Shown piece after piece: positions 1 through 33,761 of a DNA stretch of 64,000 bases; within the stretch, counting starts at the first letter, position 1; each line of letters opens with the position of its first letter. The notes under the pieces were generated by a model. It was not told the origin of the DNA and did no database searches. It worked only from the letters and a program-made list of their open reading frames with translations. Position numbers and translations under genes: made by a program. Source of the stretch: Apostichopus japonicus (Eukaryota; Echinodermata; Holothuroidea; Aspidochirotida; Stichopodidae); contig NC_092582.1 of assembly GCF_037975245.1 (NCBI RefSeq), forward strand, positions 20,415,577-20,479,576, read 5' to 3'.

Positions 1-229
1 GTTGAGCTACACAAACGTAGCCACCTATCCGAGGAAACATCTCTCCCCAATAACCCATACCTAGGGCGGACATATTCCAAATTACTCCCCGTCCCCTCCC
101 CCTTCCAAAATCCTCTGACGATACCGGCCTGAAAATAAACTATATTATAGTACTTTAGAATCAACAAAGTGGGTATAATGTATGTCGTATAGCAATAGAA
201 TTGCTGCTTAAGTTCATTGATAATGTTTG
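1..229. other. No gene recognised
   Basis: AT-rich sequence with no supported gene or repeat. Confidence 0.5.
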
Positions 230-2010
230 TTGACAAAAATATGTTGATCTCCGTGACTCCGTAGTCAAAAAGAGTGGTGTTTCACGCGGACGGACTGATT
301 CCAGAGGTGTGTCTACAAACACATCACTGAATATAAGAAACTTGAAACGTACTCATTGGATGCTCTTGTTTACTAAAAGTATCATAGGATTTTCGATTTC
401 GAATATCACAAAATAAAAATGTTTATACTTACAGTTTGTCCCTTTTAGGTCTCGTTGAAACTTTATTCTTGTACGGTTTCTCTGCTGTTGATAAGCTGCT
501 GTTAAGCACTGATATGACTTTAACGTTTACATAGAATTAAACCACAGGGGAAACAGCGGAAGTACATGACATGTCGCAACGTGTTTAGGAGAATCTCATT
601 TCGTAGACACTCTTTCGCTGATAGGTAGACTGCACCATACTTATGCGGCATGGAACCGAGGATTAGAAGTGCTGTGTTGAAATGATACGTTATTTAAATA
701 TTATATAGTTAGTCAATATTCCACCTTCTCGAGAGAGTACGTATCGGCTTCACGGAAACAAATCGAACTACACTTTCTTTAAAAGACTTACGGAACATAA
801 AAGATTAAATCATAACAATGGTACCGGTGAAAGCACTGTTAGAATACGAAAGTACATGCAGGTTAACCGAGAACTCCACGAAAGTACATGCAGGCTAATC
901 CAGAACTCCACGTAAGTACATGTAGGCTAAACGAGAACTCCACGAAAGTACTTGCAGGATAAACGAGAACTCCACGAAAATACATGCAGGCTAATCCAGA
1001 ACCCCACGAAAGTACATGCAGGCTAACCGAGAAATCCACGAAAGTACATGCAGGCTAACCGAGAACTCCACGTAAGTACATGCAGGCTAATCGAGAACTC
1101 CACGAAAGTACATGCAGGCTAATCGAGAACTCCACGAAAGTACATGCAGGCTAATCGAGAACTCCACGAAAGTACATGCCGGCTAAACGAGAACTCCACG
1201 AAAGTACATGCAGGCTAATCGAGAACTCCACGAAAGTACATGCCGGATAAACGAGAACTCCACGAAAGTACATGCAGGCTAACCGAGAACTCCACGAAAA
1301 TACATGCAGGCTAACCGAGAACTCCACGAAAGTACAGGCAGGCTAATCGAGAACTCCACGAAAGTACATGCAGGCTATTCGAGAACTCCACGAAAATGCA
1401 TGCAGGCTATTCGAGAACTCCACGAAAGTACATGCAGGCTATTCGAGAACTCCACGAAAGTACATGCAGGCTAACCGAGAACTCCACGAAAGTACATGCA
1501 GGCTAACCGAGAGCTCCAAGAAAGTACATGCAGGCTAATCGAGAACTCCTCGAAAGTACATGCAGGCTCAACGAGAACTCCACGAAAGTGCATGCAACGT
1601 TACCGAGATCGTGTGGTGTCTTCTCTGACAAACGACACTGGGGCAGGCGTTGCCAACTGTGACACCTTTCGGAACTTAAAGAAAAATTTTCTCAATATTA
1701 TTAAGAATAAAGCATAAAATATGGCCAGTTAGCTCCCGAGCTCGGCTACGAATTCATAGAGCATACGAATACAAAGCAGCTCTAGGTTCCCTCACTGTGG
1801 TACTTTATCTGGATATAAGTCAACACTATTTTATATTTCTGTTAATAATTTGGAGGGTCAGAGCTTCAAGAAAAATAATTTTGAATACTAAATCAAGTTT
1901 TTTGCAGACGAATTTTTAAACATAATGCTCTACAGGCCAACTGATTATAAAGGATTACAAATCAAAAGTAATTGAGATGTCCAATGAGAAATCCAAAATG
2001 TGACATATAT
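230..2010. repeat. Dispersed repeat R1, copy 1 (contains minisatellite)
   Basis: The segment from about 250 to 840, the minisatellite, and the flank from about 1850 to 2010 all recur in the same order at 35281-35440 and 39094-39930. It is therefore a dispersed repeat or old transposon fragment that already contained the minisatellite when copied. No protein domain was recognised. Short open frames inside it are not supported. Confidence 0.8.
850..1600. repeat. 32-bp minisatellite, about 23 units
   Basis: The tandem unit is approximately CGAAAGTACATGCAGGCTAA followed by YCGAGAACTCCA, 32 bp, with point variants between units (AATCG, AACCG, TATTCG). The second R1 copy has only about 5 units. 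The translated frame across it is an artefact of the repeat. Confidence 0.95.
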
Positions 2011-2537
2011 AGAACTCGCAAACAATATTACATGGCAGGCAAGTCAGATGTCATTCAGACTGACCCAGTTACATGTGCAAGACACTTTGGTGACATGGTA
2101 CGTAGAGTATCAATGATGTATTGCAGAGCTCATAGCATCTAATTGGTGAGATGATTGATCACCTCTACAGAGTAGAATTTCAGCAAAGAGGTTCTCCTCA
2201 CATTCACATGCTAGCATGGATCAGAGATGCCCCAGTGTATGATGATGCAACAAACTCTCAAGTAGAACAGTTCATTAACAAGTATGTCACATGCAAGAAA
2301 CCACCACCAACTGTCAATAATTCAGTTAACTTGCAATCACACAGTCATGCAAAACATGTAGAATGAAAAAAACAGGGTGTTTGTAAGTTTGGCTTTCCAA
2401 TTTCACCAATGCCAAAGACGATGATTCTCACTCTATTAGGAGAAAATGATAAATGAAGACAAAGAACAATTGCCAACGCTGTTTAACATGGTGATATGTT
2501 TTGTTGGATGGCCTGATGTTAGCAGATGATGTCCCTA
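2011..2537 (+). pseudogene. Helitron Rep (N-terminal) fragment
   Basis: Helitron rolling-circle replication initiator fragment. One frame reads TDPVTCARHFGD at 2060-2100; another (2151-2366) reads MIDHLYRVEFQQRGSPHIH then MLAWI, with the HxH metal motif, and FINKYVTCKK; a third reads CKFGFPISPMPKTMIL near 2380-2440. These are the ordered landmarks of the Helitron-like N-terminal domain, but at least two frameshifts separate them and the helicase part is missing. The right end is cut off by the EnSpm-like element at 2538. Non-functional. Confidence 0.85.
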
Positions 2538-5500
2538 CACTCTAAAAACTGTTGGGCAAAACTGGTTGGGCAAACAAAGCATTGCCCAATATGAGTAAAT
2601 ATTAACCAACAACTGAGTAAAAGAAATTACACAACTGATATGGGTAAACTTTGTTGTGCAAAAATTAAGATGTAGTTTATTGTTACTTTCTGTTGGGCAA
2701 ACAAGCTTTATTTGCCCAATGTTGTGCAAAATCCAGCATTTTTGCGCCATTACTATACTGGTACTCTGCGCGATGTGCATGCATTATGAGTAGATCGTAT
2801 ATAGTGAACGTGTTATAACTTACACAATGGCTGACGAATTTGTAGCGCAGTACTCAAGAGGTGGGAAATGCCAGAGTTATGTGCTACATTTGAAGGTGAG
2901 CGTAAAGAAAAACTCTGCTTGGTGTGTGCATCGAACACTGCGATCTCTACATATCAGTGGTATCGAATGATCGTTCGTTCTCTCGGTGCTACATGTAGGC
3001 TATACCAGGCATACGTAAAGGCTACTAATACTAATTGTATTTCCAGCATAGTTGTATTACGTTAGGCTAGCTTGTAGTGAAGCGATTGACAGGCGCCACA
3101 GGCGCGCCCGCAAGTGTGTAACTAGGCCTAAGTTACTCACATTGTATTAACGTTGCGAACGCCTGTGTAATGCAGATCCTTGTCAACTTACGGTAAGCTA
3201 TGCGTATGCACCAGGTCTCTCTAGCCTATATCTTGGCTAGACAAGGTTTCATTGTAGCACACTTTCGTTGTAAATCATAAATTGTACTCCCTTTTTTTCT
3301 TTTAAGTTTTATACGGCAAATGACCACATGAACCCTTATTAGCTTAACGTTAGACCTAGCCTGTCATAACTTAGGCCTAATGTTAGAGCACTTACACGTA
3401 CGTTGTTAATGCTAGTAGTAGTACATACATACAGTAGTATAATAATGGACCCTTCGAAGTTCGAACACTTTAGCACTAAAATGCTCAAGAATTGTATCTG
3501 TTCACACTTCTTTTAAAATGATACTATCGATGGCAGAAGAAACATTCTCGTTAGAAAAAAAGTCGCTTCATAGGTTTCGTCAAATTGATCCTATTGTATT
3601 TGTGCCATGGTGAAATTATGCATTCGTTAGGGGTGTCCGAACTTCGAGGGTTTTTCAAACTTCAAAGTAGCCTAAGTTAGGCCTGGCATTTAATGAGTTC
3701 TAGGCTATAATAATATTAGTATAGCATAGAACATCAGCGCTAGTAATGCTATAGGCCTATAATGCTGTTTGCATATTTTTCTCTTTCCTACAGGTAGAAC
3801 AGGACTTCGAATTATTACAAAAACCAACTGCCAACAAATTATACAACAGAGTGGGATATTTGACAATGGACATTTTGTGCTATACAGGCGATCATCCCAA
3901 ACTGGCCGAACTTTTTGCAGTTAGAGAAGACGTTGGATGCACTGACTGATGGTAAGCCAAATTTATTGTATAGTCATGGCCTGTGAATTCATAGCTAGCT
4001 TCATTCAGAGCTTATGCCATGACAATATAGTTTCTCTTTCCAGTATGTCTGTAAAGATGGGTCTATATTTGGATTAACCTTCAAAATATGTTTTTGGTGG
4101 TTTATTACTTTTTAAAAATCTATCAAAATCAACTGATCTGAAAGGACCAAATCAGCTGGTTAATGTCAAATGGTGGCTTCTGAACCTTTCTGCAAACTTT
4201 CTCCAAACATTGCACTCAATATGATTAATTGGCTACTATTTTATTTGTAGTCGCGTTCGGGTTTGTGTGTGGTTGAAGTGAGACCCAGCCCTGTTATAAT
4301 ATTAACTCAATGACAGTCACTTGGACATGTATCAGTGTTGTTTGTAGGTTCCACATAGGGTTTGAATAATTCCTGTTGATTTCTCAACAAGTGAAATGTT
4401 TTTTTGTCAGCAGGAGTAATGACTGAAAACCTCATTATTAGCCTTGTTTACTCATTAATGCTCAATTGAATATAATATTTGGATTAATTCTACTGTCGAT
4501 AAGCACAAACTTGAAAATGGCCAATGAGATGGATTCCTTATGTGTATACTTTTCCAATGCTGAGGAAAAGAAATTAGCTTGCTGTGTTGTGTACTCTTCT
4601 CAAGATGTTTTATGAGCAGGAAGATTAAACATGTTAAAACGTCTAGAAGTTGATTTTTCCAAAAATCTTTGGACAATTGTATTCAGATTTTAGTACGACT
4701 GTGTCAATGAAAGGTTAGCACATACTATGGGCTTTTTCATTTTTTCCTTCAAAATCTTATAAAATTTGGCTTGGAATTAGTGTGTAGGGTAGGTAATTAA
4801 GTCTTCTAATACAAATGTGTAGGTCCCGTATGAGTACACATGCCACATTAACTTTCATGTTGCTGTTATTAATGTGTATGAGCATAAAGTTGTGGAGCAC
4901 ATTTAGGGCGGTGTGGATCCCTTGAATTTTATCCTCAGTCCTTGAAGTTTTATATGGTCAGACTATAGTGTGCCTTATTAATGTTTTTGTCGTTTATACC
5001 TGCAATATACCTTTTTTTAATACCTTTTTTTGGTATTCTTTTGGTGGTACACCTTTTGGTTCATACCAGCTCAGCTGAAAGTTTGTTTAACCTCATAAAC
5101 TTGGTGTGTTGTTGTTTATAGTGAGCAGAAGAATGCTACTTATTGTGCTAGTGGTCAAAGGTCATTTGAGGTTAACAAGGGCCAAACACTTAAAACCTTG
5201 TAAATATCCTAACTTAAAGAGTGAAAGTTAGATGAATCTCATATGTGATGCATATAGGTTTGCCAACATGAGTACATGAATCCCATTGATTATAGTAGAG
5301 GTCAGAGGTCATTAGAAGCCACCAGGGCAATTTTTTTAAATTACACTAGTGATGAAATGGGGGAAGGTTCAATAAATTTCATCGTCGGTAGGTAAACCCT
5401 GGTCATAATAATGAAGTGATCCGGTACTTGATAGTGCAAGGGAAAGGTCACTTGACATTAATGGGGTGGGCGTTACACTTTGAAAACCTTGTCAAGATAA

Positions 5501-7324
5501 CTATGTTGACTTTCCTGACCTGTTTTTTTCTTTTAATTATACTGGTCCACAGTATCATAGCATTGTGCAGAAGTCTTAAAACTCTGTCTATCCACCTGTT
5601 TTTGTTACATTTTATTTGCAACTCAAGGAGTTTATTTTCTTCAATTTGCAGTCAGTGACAAGTGTTAGAGGACTACTGCAAGACAATATCGAAGGATGAG
5701 CGACCACAGCCATTCATTCTGTGCTTAGGAGAGAGCAAAGGTTCCCCTCAGCATTTTTTTGTGATAATTGAGAGACATCCAATAATGCAGTCCTCACTCC
5801 TAACGGCAGTAGACTATTTGTTTTAAAGTCATCATGTGTTGGACATTAACTTCCAAACTCAATGTAAGGGGGTTTGGGAGTTTTTCCATGCTGAGGTATA
5901 TGAACTTGGTTTTATCAAAAGTCGTTCACTGAGTGTCTTTGGAGCTTTCGTAGCAAACAGAAGTGTTTAAGGGTCAAAGTGTCTTGCAACAAACTTTTCA
6001 AATGGTTTCTCGGTATTAACCTGACATGTTTACATTTTAAGGTTGCTTTAGTTTCATATATATTTACATATTAAAGGGAAATAGTAACTGTTTGCCTTGG
6101 CAAACTGTACCTACAAAAAATCTGTATTTTTTTTTTTTTGGGGGGGGGGGTGGGGTAGATTTGTTATTGTATACAGTTGTGAAAGGTTGAGGCAGGGTTG
6201 GTATATCAAACAAACATTTAATTTTGTGTGTTTAACAGATCAGGTGCCAGCAGTGTCCCTATGATCACTTATAATTGTGATCTTGAAGCTGCTTTTATTT
6301 CTAGTATGTAGAATCAATGTGGGATGTGTAACCATTTGGCTTTTGTTTGAAAAGATGTTTAAATTTTACAGTTCATCAATCATCTAAGCACAATAAAAAT
6401 GTTAACAAAATATGCCTTGGCTCCTTGTTAAAGCAATTGCAGATACAATGGTGTATCAATATTTTTCGGTTTGTGTGTCCTTGTTTAAAACATAAAATGG
6501 TTAGCTTCAATTGACTATATGTTGGAAATTATCAGTGATATTATATTCACTTATTAAGACCAGAGTTGCTTGAAAGAGACCAACATTAAGCTGTACATGA
6601 TTGTGTGTTGCACCTGTACCTTGTGTAGTTGATGTCAACATACAGGAGGTCTTCTGTGGTCAACACAATTCCAGAACTGAATATAGTAATATAGTAAACA
6701 ATGGCAAAATATGGATAGCTAATATTTTCAGCTTTAATATTGTTGATATGTGTTTATCCCCATTGTGAGTTTATGAAATTATTGCTTTGGATGGAAGTCA
6801 CAGATCATTTAACTAGGTAAATAGAAGTCAAGCACTGAATGCTGTGAGAATTCATACTGGAGGAACAATCTGGAGTCGGCTAAGACCAGAAAAAATAAAA
6901 GTATGAAAAACATGTATTACTTGTTTGTTCTTTATCATTCTCTGTTTAAGCTTTATAACCTATTAAATAAACCCAGTTGTATGAAAAATGTTACAATCCA
7001 ATGTTGGTATTGTATTAGTTAACCAACCACTATTATTTTTAACTAGCTGTTGGGCAAGAATCATTGGGTAAAGAAAAATCCATTGGTAAAAGGTTTTACA
7101 CAACCATTGGGCAAATCGCTGACCAACATTGTTGGGTAAAGGCGTTGGGCAAAGGTGTTGGGCAAAGGTGTTGGGTATTTATTTAACCGTTTGCTGGGCA
7201 AAATCATTAACCAACTTAGTTGGGCACTTTTTTGCCCAATATCAACCAGGAGGCATACGGACCCAACGGTTGTGTAAATAATTGCCCAGGTTGGGCAATA
7301 ATTTGCCCAACAATTTTAAGAGCG
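2538..7324. mobile_element. CACTA/EnSpm-like DNA transposon 1 (4.8 kb)
   Basis: The ends are inverted: left CACTCTAAAAACTGTTGGGC, right (complement) CGCTCTTAAAATTGTTGGGC, flanked by TA on both sides (2-bp target duplication). Many direct and inverted TTGGGCAAA subterminal repeats lie at 2540-2735 and 7045-7315, typical of CACTA/EnSpm elements. It encloses a decayed multi-exon gene on the plus strand. No transposase domain was recognised, so the superfamily call rests on end structure and could be wrong. It interrupts Helitron DNA. Confidence 0.75.
2827..5970 (+). pseudogene. Decayed cargo gene of EnSpm-like element 1
   Basis: The first exon, 2827-2895, starts MADEFVAQYSRGGKC and ends at donor GTGAGC. 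A second exon, 3794-3951, follows acceptor TTTCCTACAG, reads VEQDFELLQKPTANKLYN onward, and ends by GTAAGC with a premature stop just before. The last coding part, about 5652-5970, contains DERPQPFILCLGESKGSPQ, SLLTAVDYLF, a TAA stop where a homologue has Lys, then QCKGVWEFFHAEVYEL and SVFGAFVAN. The last block is homologous to 55237-55509 in EnSpm-like element 2. Function unknown; I do not recognise the family. Internal stops make this copy a pseudogene. Confidence 0.65.
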
Positions 7325-7933
7325 TACTACATTTTAAGAGATGCTTCAAATCCTTGAAACCACAGAAGAACAGTACATTCGTGCCAATTAATTAGGAAAT
7401 AACGAAATGCCAAACCACAAAACTCACTGATAATATCACTGAAAAACGCTATCATCACTAAACAAAAGGTACGTCGGGTTTGTATCTGTGTTGGTTCATG
7501 CGATGATATTGGGGCAGGATGAAATCTGTAGAAACACTTCTACTATAGCCGTTGAACTTAAAGCATCAATTGTGCTTGTCTGTATTCGTAAGGTCACAAG
7601 CAAAACATTTCATCACTTCTTGTCTAGCACATTTGATGCGATATACTCTCTGTTTAATCTAAAACATTCATTGGTTCACCCTTTTTTATATTATTATTCT
7701 TCTGCTGTTAAAAGTGAATCTTTTCGTGGCTTATCTGACAACATTATGTTACAATAACTATCGGCTACTAATGACATTTCTTTACAAATTATGAGAGATG
7801 CATCAACATTCAAAGTAAAACAAAGAAACTATTTCCAAAGTCAGTTTTTTTTAAAGTCCTGTTATGGGAAGTGTTCACTATCGATATATTTGTCTGTCTA
7901 TTAACCGTTACCGGGACCACGTCTGTATCTAAT
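7325..7933. other. 3' flank of factor B
   Basis: Contains the factor B 3' untranslated region (extent unknown) and a candidate ATTAAA on the minus strand at 7658-7653. The left part may be leftover Helitron DNA. No separate gene seen. Confidence 0.5.
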
Positions 7934-29774
<21,841 letters not shown>

Positions 29775-30745
29775 GAGATATAACTGTCGAAAAACACGAA
29801 GTAGAAATACACGTTTTTTTTTAAATTATCTGCTTGCATGGTAATATTGATAATTCATCACATACTCCACGAGGCTTATTTTTAACTTTAAGCACTAGAT
29901 CATGATATCATCAACGTGATTTTAAACTACAGAAAATATAAGTACGAGGGGTTGTTAATTGCCGTTATGAGTCGAGTTCACTGTAATTTCGGTGAACTTT
30001 GGAGGCTTGGGAAGCCGTAACGACATTACACAGAGATAGAAATGATGGTTACAAAAGCCGTACTTAATGTCTCTGGCATCAGCATTGCCACGCATAAAAT
30101 GTTCTGAAATGGTAACGTATAAATTTAATGTTAATATTGCATAGCTCAAGAATAGAATGAGTGCTGGAAATGTTTCTATGTAGCTATTCTGGTTTTCAAG
30201 ATATCATCCGATGCTACTAAAATTGTTAGTGGGTGGGCCGTTTCGAAAAGGGACCATCGTGAAACTATGTAAGCTTAGCGAAGCCAATACATTTTTGGCA
30301 AAACTGCCTCCCAGACTGCCGGAAGTGGCACTTCAAAGGCCTTGTAAGTTGCATCTAAACATTTTTATTTTGAGATCTCATATTTTAGAAATTTACACTC
30401 AAAAAATGAGATTAATTTAGAAAAATTTATTCAGTAAAATAACTTTCTAGAAAAATAGGACTTTAAGATACTTTATAAGCTCTGCTTTATTCATTGTTTT
30501 ACACAGGTTGATGACGATATAACAACACGCCATTCAGATGGTAGCCATAGCCTTTATATTCTGAGGGGAAGCCACGTGGAGAATTAAGGTGTTGATGAAA
30601 TTATTAGGTTTGTGTTGTCATCATTTGTTTTACATTCCAAACTGGGCCCAACTGGAGAAAGGGGGGGGGGGTGTAAATGAGCTGAGTGGGTGGGCCGTGT
30701 AGGGGACAGTGCCTCAATATTCTTAGTTACTTAGTTAAACCATCG
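29775..30745. other. 5' region of factor B and intergenic DNA
   Basis: Upstream of the factor B start codon. No convincing TATA box or promoter could be placed. About 30215-30400 resembles the interior of the hAT-like MITEs at 48084-48396 (GCCTCCCAGACTGCCGGAAG, CCTTGTAAGTTGCAT). A G-run is at 30661. Confidence 0.5.
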
Positions 30746-30790
30746 TATATATATATGAATATATATATGTAGATACATATGTATGTTTAT

Positions 30791-30876
<86 letters not shown>

Positions 30877-30878
30877 CG
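30746..30878. repeat. (TA)n microsatellite
   Basis: TA array with scattered GTATGT interruptions. Confidence 0.96.
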
Positions 30879-31433
30879 AGTTGGTAAGCTTCATGATCAA
30901 GATCTAGATCATCTAAAGATCATTGCAGTACATTATTATTTCCATTGTATCATGTGATAAACCGGGGTTTCCGTTTTGCAATTTCTTGAAATTTCGTGAT
31001 TGTTTTTCGGTTCTTTCGCTAAGGGTTTTTTGCAGGGGAATACCCATTTCTATTCGAATTCCTTTTTATTTGAAGAGTCTTTCGAGTTCGTTTCATGCGA
31101 AGCGGAAATAGTTAATGTACTGATAGGTGTCTGTAGAGCCTTTAAACGATCTGCTTACAGAAATGGCTGATAGCTTCTGCAAGGTCACGGATCAAGTTTT
31201 CTGAACTATAACGCAAGGATTGGTCGAAATCGATAAAATTTATTGTTAAAGCGATATCTGATTGTAAGTTTTTGAAGTCTGGTTTTTTACCTCCAAAAAC
31301 TACTGACTCGGCGATCTTCATAGACCAACTTGTTTTTGTCTCTAACTTTACTGTCGGTATAGGCCTGTGCGATGGCAACTATACGCTACCATACTATATA
31401 TTAGATTCTTCTTCTTTGTTTAATTTCTGTTTT

Positions 31434-31436
<3 letters not shown>

Positions 31437-31512
<76 letters not shown>
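31437..31512. repeat. (TA)n microsatellite
   Basis: TA array immediately left of an inverted-repeat cluster at 31526-31620. Confidence 0.97.
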
Positions 31513-31515
<3 letters not shown>

Positions 31516-31525
31516 GCCTAGATGA

Positions 31526-31620
31526 TACCTTAGGTGGACACCAAATGGTAAAAAAGCGACCTTAGGTCGACAGTGTACCTTAGGTCGACATTTCCGTGTC
31601 CACCTAAGGTTTTTACTACC
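31526..31620. repeat. ACCTTAGGTGGAC inverted-repeat cluster
   Basis: ACCTTAGGTGGACAC at the left is mirrored by GTGTCCACCTAAGGT at the right. Two more ACCTTAGGTCGAC copies lie between them, and AAATGGTAAAAA is matched by TTTTTACTACCATTT. Confidence 0.8.
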
Positions 31621-31795
31621 ATTTTAAGAAACTTTTTTATTGTCGCAAATAGCTTTATAATGTTCTCCGTCCTCTAAAACGTTCATTTAAAGGTTTGGTT
31701 AGGGTCGGTTCAGGATATTATTAGAGAAAACCAGAGAAATAAGATATGACTCATAATTGACAAATAAGAGTAAGTTTTAGAAAATATATTGGAAT

Positions 31796-31822
31796 TTTCG
31801 GTCCCCCTGGGACCTTCGTCAG
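31796..31822 (-). ncRNA. Hammerhead-like ribozyme core (Penelope 3' end)
   Basis: On minus: CTGACGA, one extra A, a 6-bp stem GGTCCC/GGGACC with loop AGG, then GAAA. This is the CUGANGA...GAAA core of hammerhead ribozymes, known from Penelope-like element termini. One base is inserted between the core and helix II, and the helix III/cleavage part is not resolved, so activity is unproven. It lies 3' of the GIY-YIG fragment at 31944-32180. Confidence 0.45.
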
Positions 31823-31943
31823 CAATACTTGGCAGTCGAATGAAAAGTACAACATGTGACACAATGAAAGTATGACGCTAGATAAGTGTAAGGTGCAATG
31901 ATGGAATTAAAACCAAATAAACCATGACTATACAGGAAGCAGA

Positions 31944-32178
31944 TTAAGGAGCAAAGAACGGATTACATATACTTGTAGAACTGATAGTTGTTAATGGGTC
32001 CCAAGTCTTTGTCTTTGGGAATCCTGCAAAATTATCACGAATAGATTTTTTGTGATTATTAAAACGTAAGCGGAATCGGGAGCCTGTTTCACCTACATAA
32101 TTGCCCTCTTTGCAAAGGACACAATAGAAAATGTAAATAACATTAATAGAATCACAAGAGAGGGAAGGGGGTCTTAGG

Positions 32179-32180
<2 letters not shown>
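31944..32180 (-). pseudogene. Penelope-like element fragment: GIY-YIG endonuclease
   Basis: Frame reads [20 protein letters not shown] then [17 protein letters not shown]: the degenerate GIY-YIG nuclease start (VIY...YVG) with conserved Arg and the NNH helix, as in the C-terminal endonuclease of Penelope-like retroelements. Only the endonuclease remains; upstream is replaced by (TA)n. Confidence 0.8.
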
Positions 32181-32250
<70 letters not shown>

Positions 32251-32275
32251 ATATATGTATATATATATATGTATG

Positions 32276-32307
<32 letters not shown>
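32179..32307. repeat. (TA)n/(GTAT)n microsatellite
   Basis: TA array with GTATGTATGT interruptions, between the two Penelope-like fragments. Confidence 0.97.
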
Positions 32308-32312
<5 letters not shown>

Positions 32313-32350
32313 AAAGATAAACAAGCGAATATTTTTAACAACGACATATA

Positions 32351-32379
32351 TTTCGGAGTGGTCACAACTCCATCGTCAG
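32351..32379 (-). ncRNA. Hammerhead-like ribozyme core (second Penelope 3' end)
   Basis: On minus: CTGACGA, one extra T, a 5-bp stem GGAGT/ACTCC, then GAAA. Same layout as 31796-31822 with a different stem sequence, so the pairing is conserved by compensation. It lies 3' of the Penelope fragment at 32553-33640. Confidence 0.45.
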
Positions 32380-32552
32380 GCAATTGTACAAGATCAATTA
32401 AATACAAGGCTAATATACATCCAAGGACGACAATAGTGATAAGCATGAGTGATTTTTAAGCTAGGAATGATTAGAACAACCAGCAATTGTTTAGTGAATA
32501 TTATTAACTTAGAGATGAATAGAACAACCAGCAATAATAAAGTAAATAGGGA

Positions 32553-33640
32553 TTAGAATAGCTCCAACCCGTAGCTCGCTACATTTCTATTGAGGTCAGC
32601 TTTTAAGTCTTTTATTAGGAGACTCTCTTTAATCTTCCTCCTGAACCACTGGGGTTCATTACCAATAGTTGCACAACGGTCAACAAAAGTAGGCAGATGA
32701 TGTTTATGCGCAGTACAATGAAGGTTAATAGTGCCTTTCTGACCACCAAAGGAGCTCATCAGATGTTCGTTGAACATATCCTTAAGCCGTCTATTGGTTT
32801 CTCCGACATAAAAGGAATCGCAGTCAGGACAGTTATTCCTGTAAGCAACATCGTTGGCATAATCTAACTTAAAAGCATCCTTGAAACTGAACAGAGCAGA
32901 GATTTTCTTTTGCAGAAAAATTATTTTGATATGTATATTGTCATTACACAACCCCTTAATGTAACTACCTAAAGTCTTAGCGAGTTTATCACTGCTGGGG
33001 CCACAATATGGTAATTTAACATATACAGTATTTACTTGGGTCTCCCCATGATCTAATTTAATTACAGGACCCATGCCCAGTTGTTTTCTTAATATATAAG
33101 TATAGTTTTCTATATCGTGCAACAACTTCCTAGGGTAACCATTTAAAGTCAAAATACGTCTAATAAATTGCAATTCATGAACGAACAAGGAATCCGACGA
33201 ACGCAATCTACGTGCACGTTCATGTAAAGCCTTAATAACCGCAATGTTATACTTTTTGGGACACCAGGATTTCCAATTAATGAACAACCCTGTAAAAGTT
33301 TTCTTACGGAAAACTGAAGTGGCGATATAGTGTCAGTACCGCTTGAGCCAACCATTCTGAAAATATCTATATCAAGAAAAGCACATTTACCCCCGCATTC
33401 CATTTCATAAGTAAATTGAATATATTTATGAAAAGAGTTCAATACATGTAGAAAATCATCCACATAGTCTGCTGAAATAACTACAAAAATGTCATCCACA
33501 TATCTTCTATAAAAGTTAAGTTTAGGACAAATTTGGATCAATTTCTCCTCAAGGTGGCACATTAACAAGTTGGCTAAACAGACACTCAAGGAAGAGCCCA
33601 TGGCACACCCATCAATTTGCTCATACATAAAATTGTTAAA
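32553..33640 (-). pseudogene. Penelope-like retroelement: reverse transcriptase and GIY-YIG endonuclease
   Basis: Reverse transcriptase part (33628-33300): QIDGCAMGSSLS, YRRYVDDIFVVI with the catalytic DD, and CAFLDIDI. After a frameshift near 33290 the frame continues (33287-32553): GLFINWKSWCPKKYN region, a linker, then YRNNCPDCDSFYVGETNRRL and KDMFNEH, the GIY-YIG nuclease. The order RT then GIY-YIG defines Penelope-like elements. The RT N-terminus is missing, cut at an inversion junction at about 33640. Not functional. Confidence 0.9.
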
Positions 33641-33761
33641 AATAAAGTGGGATGATTTTCTACATGTATTGAACTCTCTTCATAAATCTATTCAATTTAC
33701 TTATAAAAATGGAATGCCGGGGTAAATGTGCTTTTCTTGATTATAAAACTGCGGTTATTAA
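33641..33761 (+). mobile_element. Inverted copy of Penelope RT segment, left part
   Basis: About 33643-33742 on plus matches the minus strand of 33364-33470 (GATGATTTTCTACATGTATTG onward to GGTAAATGTGCTTTTCTTGAT), then jumps by an internal deletion to GCGGTTATTAA, matching 33240. Together with the main copy it forms a fold-back. Confidence 0.85.

Noticed and set aside
850-1600. CRISPR array
   Set aside because: The 32-bp units are contiguous with no unique spacers; the genome is eukaryotic. It is a minisatellite.
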